Below the pieces are notes generated by a model. The model saw only the letters and a list, made by a program, of their open reading frames with translations, was not told where the DNA came from and searched no databases. This document shows, one piece after another, positions 10,570-16,208 of a stretch of DNA of 17,717 nucleotides. The DNA is taken from assembly GCA_029260675.1 (NCBI GenBank), contig JAJDCV010000173.1:1-17717 (forward strand), written 5' to 3'. This DNA comes from Phycisphaeraceae bacterium. GTDB taxonomy: Bacteria; Planctomycetota; Phycisphaerae; Phycisphaerales; Phycisphaeraceae. Position 1 is the stretch's first letter. Every line of letters starts with the position of its first letter. The translations under genes were made by a program, and so were the position numbers.

Positions 10570-12177
10570 TCATGACTGTTTATTGGTTAGATGAGCAGCC
10601 AACACGTCCCGGAAAACATCGCACGGAGCATCCTTGCCGGTCCACAGCTTGAACTGCGCCGCGGCCTGGCGGACAAACATCTCCGTCCCCGGTATCGTTG
10701 CGCAACCCGCCTCTGCGGCGGTACGCAGCAACCGTGTCTGCACCGGGTTGTAGATCGTGTCGAACACGACCACACCCGGACCGAGGGAATGTGTGGATTC
10801 TGATTGATGATTGATGATGTCAAACGGTGAGGCATCGACGTTGGGGTGCATCCCGATCGGCGTGCAGTTGATGTAGACATCTGCTTCGGATCCAGACAGC
10901 TCGGCAAGCGGTGCGGCGGTTGCTTCGAACTGTTCGGCCAATGCCTGGGCCTTTTCAGTTGTGCGGTTGTAGACCGTGACCCGCGCCCCGTAATGCGCAA
11001 ACCCCGCGACCACCGCACGCGCCGCCCCACCTGCGCCGATCACCGCAACGCGCCTGCCTGCAAGCCCATCACGTTGAATCGATAATCCGTCGCAGACCGC
11101 GTCCAGCGCCGCGGCATAATCGGTGTTGCATGCGTACAACGACCCGTCATCCCGAACGTGCAACGTGTTCGCCGCTCCGATCCGCTCCGCCAAAGGTTCC
11201 ACCTCACCCCCGGCCCCGCCACGCTCCTTCACAAAACGCAGCAGGTTTTCCTTATGCGGGATCGTCACGCTCGCCCCGCCGAAGTGTAGCCCCGGCTGGG
11301 CAATCCAGGACGACACCGTCGCCTTGAAGTGCTCGTACTCCGGCGGGACCGGCATCGGCAGGTACACACCATTCACCCCCGCCGCGTCGAACCCGGCGTT
11401 GTGCACCGGCGGGCTCATCGAGTGCCCCACCGGGTGGCCGATCACGCCGAACACCCGCGTATCGCTGTCCAATGCATCCCAGCGGTATAGTCCCTTGATC
11501 TCACCCAGCGTCGGCTGCCCGGGCGCGGTGCCCTCTTCTTCGTCAATCGAAGCAAACGTCAACAGCGCACCGAACTTCTTCGCCAGCACCCTCGACGCCA
11601 GCCCGCACTCCCCCATACAAAGCGCAACCATCGGCTTGACCTGCTGACGGATCAGTTCGAACGCCTCAAGGTTGTCACGCAACGACCGCGCGTGCCAGGC
11701 CACCTTGACCACACGGCACAGCGGCGTGTCCGCCATCTCCTTGACCTTGCGCAACAGGTCGTTGGGCCGACCGTCGAAGTCGTGGCTCGAAAGGATCAGC
11801 CCGGTATCGGTCTGCCTGGGCCGATCCGGGTCATCCACGACCAGAGAGATCTTTTGCCGAAGGTTCGCCGACTTCTGGTAGGCAATCAGCTCCAGGTCGA
11901 TGTACACCGGCTTGCGCGGCCCAATCCCGGCGTGCTCCAGCAGACTTATGCGCGTCTGCTCGTCCCCGTCATACGCCCCGCCTTCCCACGTTGGCCGGCA
12001 GGTGATGATGCAAGGCAACGCCGACCGCTGGACCAGCTCGGTCACGGCCTTAGGATCATCGGCAAACGTGTCGATCCGGAACTCGACCAGGTCCGCGCCC
12101 AACTCCGCGGCACGGGCGGCGGCGGTAAGGGCTTGTTCCAGGCTATGGACGGTGATCGCGGCGGTGAGTTTCGTCAT
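10570..12177 (-). CDS. aroDE: Bifunctional type I 3-dehydroquinate dehydratase / shikimate dehydrogenase
   Basis: A fusion enzyme of 535 residues for two consecutive steps of the shikimate pathway: 3-dehydroquinate to 3-dehydroshikimate, then NADPH-dependent reduction to shikimate. Residues 1-235 are a type I dehydratase: VEFRID at 31-36, CRPTWEGG at 60-67, catalytic His132 in SSHDFDG and Schiff-base Lys158 in VVKVAW. Residues about 241-535 are shikimate dehydrogenase: substrate-binding GHSMSP (251-256), catalytic Lys309 in TIPHKE, GAANTL (335-339), Asp353 in NTDYA, and the dinucleotide-binding GAGGAARAV (381-389). All key residues are present in both halves. The same order occurs in the plant enzyme and in some bacteria including Chlamydiae. 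The ATG at 12175-12177 fits the first strand of the dehydratase. Confidence 0.96.
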   Translation of the reverse strand: MTKLTAAITVHSLEQALTAAARAAELGADLVEFRIDTFADDPKAVTELVQRSALPCIITCRPTWEGGAYDGDEQTRISLLEHAGIGPRKPVYIDLELIAYQKSANLRQKISLVVDDPDRPRQTDTGLILSSHDFDGRPNDLLRKVKEMADTPLCRVVKVAWHARSLRDNLEAFELIRQQVKPMVALCMGECGLASRVLAKKFGALLTFASIDEEEGTAPGQPTLGEIKGLYRWDALDSDTRVFGVIGHPVGHSMSPPVHNAGFDAAGVNGVYLPMPVPPEYEHFKATVSSWIAQPGLHFGGASVTIPHKENLLRFVKERGGAGGEVEPLAERIGAANTLHVRDDGSLYACNTDYAAALDAVCDGLSIQRDGLAGRRVAVIGAGGAARAVVAGFAHYGARVTVYNRTTEKAQALAEQFEATAAPLAELSGSEADVYINCTPIGMHPNVDASPFDIINHQSESTHSLGPGVVVFDTIYNPVQTRLLRTAAEAGCATIPGTEMFVRQAAAQFKLWTGKDAPCDVFRDVLAAHLTNKQS

Positions 12178-12287
12178 CGCCCGCTAAGGTACCGGCGGGG
12201 CCGTTCGCGAGCCAACCACAGAGATATCACCCGAGCACTAAATCGACCCGGGTGAAGCAACAAAAAGCATGAAAACGAGAAGGGCGT

Positions 12288-12335
12288 GGCTCGGCCGGAT
12301 TGCCGGGAAAGGGCATGACCTAACCCGACCGAGCC
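12288..12335 (-). terminator. Candidate terminator hairpin after the DUF1330-like gene
   Basis: GGCTCGGCCGG (12288-12298) pairs with CCGACCGAGCC (12325-12335), eleven bases with one G-U pair in the minus-strand RNA. It begins 20 bases beyond the stop at 12356. The loop is about 26 bases and the following T-rich stretch (TTCTCGTTTTC) is delayed, so it is not a textbook intrinsic terminator. The rest of 12178-12355 shows nothing clear, though the aroDE promoter must be there or upstream. Confidence 0.35.
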
Positions 12336-12355
12336 CGCCGCCTTCATTCAAGGTA

Positions 12356-13135
12356 TTACTGCTTGAAGACAAACTTCGACTCGACCGCATAGAGCCGATC
12401 CGCCGCCAGGGCCCGGTGATACCCCACGGCCTTGAACTCCTCAGAATCGAACCACGCCTGCTTCACAGAGTTATTCGGCCACTCAACGAAGCCAACCGTG
12501 TCGGGCTGGAAGCGGTAGTCCTCCGGCGATCCGACGATGTTGAACTTCACCGGGAAGACCACGCCGTGGCTGGCGAGCCAGGGCCCGGCGACCTCGAAAT
12601 ACTGCTGCAGGTGAGCGCCGTTGTGCCGATTGATCCAGCCGCCGAAGAATTCGTAGGTGCGGTCTTCGCGGATGGTGATCCTCGTGGTCTCGGCGACGTC
12701 GAGATAGATCATCTTGACCGAGTCCAGCATACTGTCGCGGACCGCGCGGAGCTTGACGAACTGCGGGTCGACATCAAACCGTTCTTTTGCATCGAGGCTG
12801 GGCCACTCGAAAAAGCCCCACAGGCCCGCGTCATCCTCGCCCAGCTCGACACGGGTAACCTTGAACAGGCCAAGCGGCTTCATCCCATAGGACATCGCAA
12901 GCGGCATCGCCTGGCTGAAATACTCTTCATCGAGCCGAGCCTCCATACCAGGGGTGATCTTGATAAACGCGGCCTCGATGAGCTTGCCCTGCTCGAACGT
13001 GATCTGGGTCTGTCTGACCGCCGCCTGAGCCGTGGCCGCGGCAGGATGATGACTCTCTTGGGCCATGACGGCCTGGCCCAGGGTGACGACGAGAAGGCAG
13101 GCTAGCTGCGGGATGTTGCGTAAATTCATCTGCAT
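12356..13135 (-). CDS. Exported protein with two DUF1330/NIPSNAP-like dimeric alpha/beta-barrel repeats
   Basis: 259 residues with a signal peptide (PQLACLLVVTLGQAVMAQ, about 9-26). The mature part is two copies of one fold. Copy one (about 50-147) contains GFFEWPSLDAKERFDVD at 107-123 and ends KMIYLDV. Copy two (about 158-256) contains GFVEWPNNSVKQAWFDSEEF at 215-234 and ends RLYAVES. The shared GF-x-EWP followed by a helix starting at a Lys-x-x-F/W-Asp pattern is the DUF1330 signature of ferredoxin-like alpha/beta barrels. Family members include small-molecule-binding proteins and monooxygenases, but I see no catalytic set, so the function is unknown. AGAGGAA (13144-13150) ends eight bases before the ATG at 13133-13135, which fixes the start over the ATG at 13127-13129. 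Confidence 0.75.
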   Translation of the reverse strand: MQMNLRNIPQLACLLVVTLGQAVMAQESHHPAAATAQAAVRQTQITFEQGKLIEAAFIKITPGMEARLDEEYFSQAMPLAMSYGMKPLGLFKVTRVELGEDDAGLWGFFEWPSLDAKERFDVDPQFVKLRAVRDSMLDSVKMIYLDVAETTRITIREDRTYEFFGGWINRHNGAHLQQYFEVAGPWLASHGVVFPVKFNIVGSPEDYRFQPDTVGFVEWPNNSVKQAWFDSEEFKAVGYHRALAADRLYAVESKFVFKQ

Positions 13136-13143
13136 AACAGGTG

Positions 13144-13150
13144 TTCCTCT
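13144..13150 (-). promoter_or_regulatory. Shine-Dalgarno of the DUF1330-like gene
   Basis: On the minus strand AGAGGAA is followed by eight bases and then the ATG at 13133-13135. A strong Shine-Dalgarno is uncommon in this window and supports that start. Confidence 0.6.
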
Positions 13151-13204
13151 GTGTTAGGGGAGGTGTCAGAAATCTAATAAGGATCGCACTTTGAATCTTC
13201 ATCA

Positions 13205-13280
13205 CCCTCAGCCCCCGGCTTTGCCGGGGGGTCTGGCTAACGTGCGTATGAAATCCCCCGGCAAAGCCGGGGGCTGAGGG
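13205..13280. repeat. Perfect 26-bp inverted repeat with a hairpin nested in each arm (REP-doublet-like)
   Basis: The arms 13205-13230 and 13255-13280 are exact reverse complements, separated by 24 bases. Each arm is itself a hairpin: CCCCCGGC-TTT-GCCGGGGG in the left and CCCCCGGC-AAA-GCCGGGGG in the right, next to an asymmetric flank (CCCTCAG / CTGAGGG). The element can fold as one long stem or two short ones. It lies between the terminator of the miniprotein gene and the DUF1330-like gene, with no open frame. This is the form of bacterial REP doublets or BIMEs, mobilised elsewhere by TnpA-REP enzymes; a small non-autonomous element is another reading. Copy number cannot be judged from one window. 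The rest of 13136-13400 holds no gene. Confidence 0.85.
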
Positions 13281-13400
13281 GCAAACGCGCAATTTGAAAA
13301 CGTGATTCGTATAAATTTTGGATTCGGTTTAAGCGGGTGCACCGACCTGTTTGAGATCAGTCACACCCGTCACGGTGGCGGGCCAACCCGGGAAGAAATC

Positions 13401-13444
13401 AATAAAAGGCCCCTGCCGAACTCAGTGATCGCCCGGCAGGGACC
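13401..13444 (-). terminator. Intrinsic terminator of the 64-residue miniprotein gene
   Basis: In the minus-strand RNA, GGUCCCUGCCG (from 13444-13434) pairs with CGGCAGGGGCC (from 13418-13408), eleven pairs including one G-U, across a 15-base loop. UUUUAUU follows at once. It starts 15 bases past the stop at 13459. This is the most convincing intrinsic terminator in the window. Confidence 0.85.
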
Positions 13445-13458
13445 AGGGGGGGTGGCAT

Positions 13459-13653
13459 TTACTTCTCGCAGACGCGATCGCAATCGGGCTTAGGCTTACT
13501 GTCGGAGCCCGAATCGTCGGCAACATCCTGCACAGCGGGGCCGGCCAACAGGGCCTGTGCCGAGCCGCCAACGCCTAAAACTCCAACCAGAGCCAGGCCA
13601 CCAGCGATGGCATAGGTCAGTATCCGGCCTCGGCGAGATCGGGGTGTATCCAT
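13459..13653 (-). CDS. 64-residue exported or membrane miniprotein with Cys-containing acidic tail
   Basis: Not recognised. The protein starts MDTPRSRRGR (basic), then has a hydrophobic stretch (ILTYAIAGGLALVGVLGVGG, about 11-30) continuing through SAQALLAGPA. The short polar tail is rich in Asp, Ser, Lys and Pro and ends DCDRVCEK, with two cysteines five residues apart. It could be an inner-membrane miniprotein or a secreted peptide cut near SAQA. The start is well supported: AAAGGAA (13661-13667) lies seven bases before the ATG. The frame stays open upstream to 13740, but that would run through the promoter. A candidate promoter with a palindrome at its -35 lies upstream and a strong terminator downstream. 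It is therefore a complete, separately regulated gene 167 bases after marR. Confidence 0.7.
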   Translation of the reverse strand: MDTPRSRRGRILTYAIAGGLALVGVLGVGGSAQALLAGPAVQDVADDSGSDSKPKPDCDRVCEK

Positions 13654-13660
13654 GGGGAGA

Positions 13661-13667
13661 TTCCTTT
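13661..13667 (-). promoter_or_regulatory. Shine-Dalgarno of the 64-residue miniprotein
   Basis: AAAGGAA on the minus strand, seven bases before the ATG at 13651-13653. It decides the start in favour of the short protein over the longer open frame. Confidence 0.65.
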
Positions 13668-13712
13668 GAAAAGTAGGACACGGGGAGAAATCCGGGCACA
13701 CGACCGGATAGG

Positions 13713-13740
13713 TTGATATGCACAACAGTGGTATAGTCAA
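13713..13740 (-). promoter_or_regulatory. Candidate promoter of the 64-residue miniprotein
   Basis: On the minus strand TTGACT (13735-13740, five of six) is followed after 16 bases by TATCAA (13713-13718, four of six). The start would be near 13706, giving a leader of about 50 bases with the Shine-Dalgarno inside it. The surrounding bases are clearly more AT-rich than the flanking genes. Confidence 0.4.
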
Positions 13741-13744
13741 CTAT
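13733..13744. promoter_or_regulatory. Palindrome ATAGT-CA-ACTAT over the -35 box, possible MarR operator
   Basis: A perfect 5+5 inverted repeat with a two-base centre overlaps the candidate -35 of the miniprotein gene. MarR-family dimers usually bind AT-rich palindromes of about this type near the genes they control, and a marR gene begins less than 600 bases upstream. Binding by this MarR is an inference from position and symmetry only. Confidence 0.4.
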
Positions 13745-13820
13745 TATTTCGTCAATTTCACGGCCCCGCGAAAAATATCGCGCAGTATCCGGTGGTCCCG
13801 CTGAGGCAGATAGGGTGGGG

Positions 13821-14294
13821 TTACCGGCGGCGGACAGGCCTGGACAGGTCCTCGGCGTCCAGACCCCGCAGGGCCTCACCGAGCTTACGGATCGATCGCA
13901 GCAAAGACCGCGTCTCCGTGTCGGATAGGGCTTCTTTGATGGTGTCCCGGATCAACTCCGCGTGGGGGTCCGAATCGGTGGCGAGCGCGCGGCCGGCCGC
14001 GGTTGGGTGAAGGGCGATCCGGGTGCGGTTGTCTTCATCCGCCTTGCGCTTGATCAGGCCCCGCTGCTCGAACTGCCGGATCATCCGAGAGAGGTTGGAC
14101 GCATCGATCCCCATCATGCGGGCGATCTGCGACGGTGAGGTCTGGCCGTGGGTCAAGTGATAGAGGAAATCGGATTGGCTGGGTGTCAGGTCGATAGGCT
14201 CCAGCAGGCGGGCCGAGCACGCGGTGATCTCCCGGCTAAGCAGGCGGATCTTGCAGGCGATCGAGTCGGCGTCCTTAAGAGAAGTGCGTGCCAT
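13821..14294 (-). CDS. MarR-family transcriptional regulator
   Basis: A 157-residue winged-helix DNA-binding regulator, normal MarR length. The N-terminal helix (about 10-32) is followed by LTPSQSDFLYHLTHG, the first helix of the HTH. QTSPSQIARMMGIDASNLSR (51-70) is the helix-turn-helix with its recognition helix. MIRQFEQRGLIKRKADEDNR runs into the wing, where D-E-D-N-R-T-R-I-A-L-H-P-T-A-A-G is the classic MarR wing pattern. A C-terminal helix supports dimerisation. A single N-terminal-region Cys (Cys14) and another at Cys26 could sense oxidation, but this is a guess. The ATG at 14292-14294 is the only good start. No ligand can be named. The divergent and downstream small genes and the palindrome at 13733 are the natural first targets to consider. 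Confidence 0.92.
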   Translation of the reverse strand: MARTSLKDADSIACKIRLLSREITACSARLLEPIDLTPSQSDFLYHLTHGQTSPSQIARMMGIDASNLSRMIRQFEQRGLIKRKADEDNRTRIALHPTAAGRALATDSDPHAELIRDTIKEALSDTETRSLLRSIRKLGEALRGLDAEDLSRPVRRR

Positions 14295-14387
14295 GATCGG
14301 TGGTTCGGTGCTGGTTAGAAGTCACGGGCCGTGTAACCGGCCACGACTCTAGCAGCCTTACGCCGCCCGATCCAGAACGATCACCAC

Positions 14388-14411
14388 AAAAAGCCCCGTA
14401 CTAATCACGGG
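14388..14411 (-). terminator. Weak intrinsic terminator candidate after the small basic ORF
   Basis: The minus-strand RNA reads CCCGU (14411-14407), a seven-base loop, ACGGG (14399-14395), then GC and UUUUU (14392-14388). The stem is only five pairs, but the U-run is good and it lies about 40 bases past the stop at 14450. A further hairpin TATCCGG-CTA-CCGGATA (14415-14431) stands just before it. Confidence 0.45.
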
Positions 14412-14449
14412 CGCTATCCGGCTACCGGATAAGTGGTGATGCCTCGGCT

Positions 14450-14635
14450 TCAGCCCACGCAATCACAGGCGTTACGGCGGACGCGCAGAGCCCTTCGTGC
14501 ATACACCGCGGACTCAACCACCCGGCCTGACAAGGCCGACAGGAGCTGCTTGTGACGTAGCCGGGCAACCAGTGCCTTGGCGCGTTGCCGACGGCCCTGG
14601 GGTGCGATTAAAGGGGTGGTTTGGGTTGCGGTCAT
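14450..14635 (-). CDS. Possible small basic hypothetical protein (61 residues)
   Basis: Not recognised. The open frame from ATG 14633-14635 encodes 61 residues: MTATQTTPLIAPQGRRQRAK, then further Arg/Lys-rich helix-like sequence, ending in RRNACDCVG. It is strongly basic and without a membrane segment. Support comes from AGGA about ten bases before the ATG, a weak terminator about 40 bases after the stop, and a place in a 535-base gap that otherwise holds no gene. Against it, the frame stays open further upstream, the composition is what a GC-rich non-coding frame can give, and no family is recognised. The rest of 14295-14829 must carry the marR promoter and the DUF1015 leader, but I see no convincing boxes. 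Confidence 0.35.
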   Translation of the reverse strand: MTATQTTPLIAPQGRRQRAKALVARLRHKQLLSALSGRVVESAVYARRALRVRRNACDCVG

Positions 14636-14829
14636 GTCGGTGCGGTCCTGTCTATTAGCCAAAGTGATACTCTCTGATAACCCGGTCCGTCCGGGGATTG
14701 TTCCTACGGCCTGGCCGCCGGGCGGGTTCGCCCGCAAGCCCGGGGCTGTGTAAGCTGTCGCCCCCGAAAGCGGGAGGCCCGGACGGCCGCCGCTCGACCC
14801 CGACAACGAATACCCACGGACCTATCCCC

Positions 14830-16176
14830 ATGCCCGACATCCAACCCATCCCCGCGGTCACCTATTCCACCCAGTCAGGCAACGACCTGTCCGACCGGAT
14901 CGCCCCGCCTTACGACGTCCTGGATCACGCATCCAAGGGCCGACTGGTCGCCGCCAGCCCGAACAACATCAGCGTCATCGACCTGCCTCACCTGCCCGCC
15001 AAAACCGTCGGGCCCGATGAGGCCTACGTCGGCGCAGGCGAGACCTACCGCAAGTGGCTTGAGCAAGGCGTGCTCGAACGCCGGGCCACCCCCGCGTTTT
15101 TCGTCTACCAGCAGACCTACACCGTCGCCGGGGGGGCCGGGGGCTCCGGGGGGAAAACCTTCAAACGCCGGGGCCTGATCGGGAACGTCAAGGTCCAACC
15201 CTTCGGCCCATCCCCAGACGGCAAAGGCGGCATCCACCCCCACGAACAGACCTTCAGCGCCGCCAAGGAAGACCGCCTCAAACTCATGCGCGCCACCCAG
15301 GCACAGCTCTCCCCCATCTTCGGGCTCTACTCCGACCCCGACATGGCGATCGGCAACCTCCTCGCCGCCGTGATCGATTCCGCCGAGCCGACCTACACCG
15401 CAAAAACCAGCGACGACAATGTGCTGCACGAAACCTGGGCCGTCGATGATGCCCAGCGCGTCGCCGGCTTCCAACAGGCGATCCAATCCAAAGACCTCTT
15501 CATCGCCGACGGCCACCACCGCTACAACACCGCGCTGAATCACTACAACGAACTCAAAGCGCAAAACAAACCCGTCGGCAACGCCGCCTACTGCCTGTTC
15601 GTCATGATCTCGATGCAAGACCCCGGCATGATCGTCCTGCCCACACACCGCGTCCTGGGCAACATGCCCAACTTCAGCCTCGACGCCTTCAAAAAAGCCG
15701 CCGAAGGCAAGCTCAACATCACACCTGTCCCCGGCAACGACCCGGCGCAGCTTGAACAAGCCCTCGCCGACGCCGACCACCCCCACGCGATCGGGCTGTA
15801 CGACCCATCGAACCCGAAAGCCCCCCTCTCCATCGCTACCACAGTGGATAACGACCCGCTGAAAGCCTCGCACGCCGGGCAGTCAGACGCCTGGCGTCAG
15901 CTGGACGTCGCCATCACACAGCACCTGATCGTCGAACAGATCTGCGAACCCGCGTTCGTGAAGGCGGGCGAGCAGGTGAAATGGAAATTCCCTCACGAGA
16001 TCAGCCAGCTCAAAGAACTCGCCGACACCGAGGCTTATCAGTTGGGCCTGATCCTGCGCGCGACGCCTTTAGACTCCGTCCGCCTGGTCTCCGAGGCCGG
16101 CGAACTGATGCCCCAGAAGAGCACCTTCTTCTACCCCAAGCTCGCCACCGGGCTGGTGGTGAATCCGTTAGATTGA
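14830..16176 (+). CDS. DUF1015 family protein
   Basis: A 448-residue cytoplasmic protein of the conserved DUF1015 family, whose biochemical role is not established to my knowledge. It often lies near serine-biosynthesis genes in other bacteria, though not here. Landmarks: RIAPPYDVL at 23-31, IHPHEQTFSAAKEDRLKLMR beginning near 135 with His138 and Glu139, QAQLSPIFGLYSD, and DGHHRYNTAL with Asp227, His229 and His230. Later come PTHRVLG and the C-terminal KSTFFYPKLATGLVVNPLD. Conserved His, Asp and Glu suggest a metal or nucleotide site, as inference. Residues about 98-105 contain a Gly-rich insertion (AGGAGGSGG). The ATG at 14830 is chosen because the homologous first strand begins right after it. 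An in-frame TTG at 14698 would add 44 low-complexity residues. Confidence 0.93.
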   Translation: MPDIQPIPAVTYSTQSGNDLSDRIAPPYDVLDHASKGRLVAASPNNISVIDLPHLPAKTVGPDEAYVGAGETYRKWLEQGVLERRATPAFFVYQQTYTVAGGAGGSGGKTFKRRGLIGNVKVQPFGPSPDGKGGIHPHEQTFSAAKEDRLKLMRATQAQLSPIFGLYSDPDMAIGNLLAAVIDSAEPTYTAKTSDDNVLHETWAVDDAQRVAGFQQAIQSKDLFIADGHHRYNTALNHYNELKAQNKPVGNAAYCLFVMISMQDPGMIVLPTHRVLGNMPNFSLDAFKKAAEGKLNITPVPGNDPAQLEQALADADHPHAIGLYDPSNPKAPLSIATTVDNDPLKASHAGQSDAWRQLDVAITQHLIVEQICEPAFVKAGEQVKWKFPHEISQLKELADTEAYQLGLILRATPLDSVRLVSEAGELMPQKSTFFYPKLATGLVVNPLD

Positions 16177-16188
16177 GCCAACATGGAG

Positions 16189-16201
16189 CCCCTTGCCGGG
16201 G
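16189..16201. terminator. Short hairpin in the 32-base convergent gap
   Basis: CCCC-TTGCC-GGGG followed by TTT lies between the ends of the DUF1015 and PEP-CTERM genes. It could serve as a weak bidirectional terminator, but the stem is only four to five pairs. Confidence 0.3.
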
Positions 16202-16208
16202 TTTGCCG

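Noticed and set aside
13205..13280. The nested inverted repeat as a simple intrinsic terminator
   Set aside because: No T-run follows on either strand, and a better terminator for the upstream gene already lies at 13401-13444.
13302..13493. 63-codon plus-strand frame starting GTG after the inverted repeat
   Set aside because: It runs through the miniprotein's terminator and into its coding end on the other strand; it has no start signal or domain.
13654..13740. N-terminal extension of the miniprotein to a 93-residue protein
   Set aside because: The extra codons would cover the candidate promoter and the Shine-Dalgarno; the ATG at 13653 has a well-spaced AAAGGAA.
14415..14431. TATCCGG-CTA-CCGGATA hairpin as a terminator or operator in its own right
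   Set aside because: No U-run follows on either strand and no promoter boxes overlap it. It is mentioned only as neighbour of the weak terminator.
14875..15873. Minus-strand open frame of 332 codons opposite the DUF1015 gene
   Set aside because: Gly/Val/Asp-rich antisense shadow; the plus-strand frame has all DUF1015 motifs.
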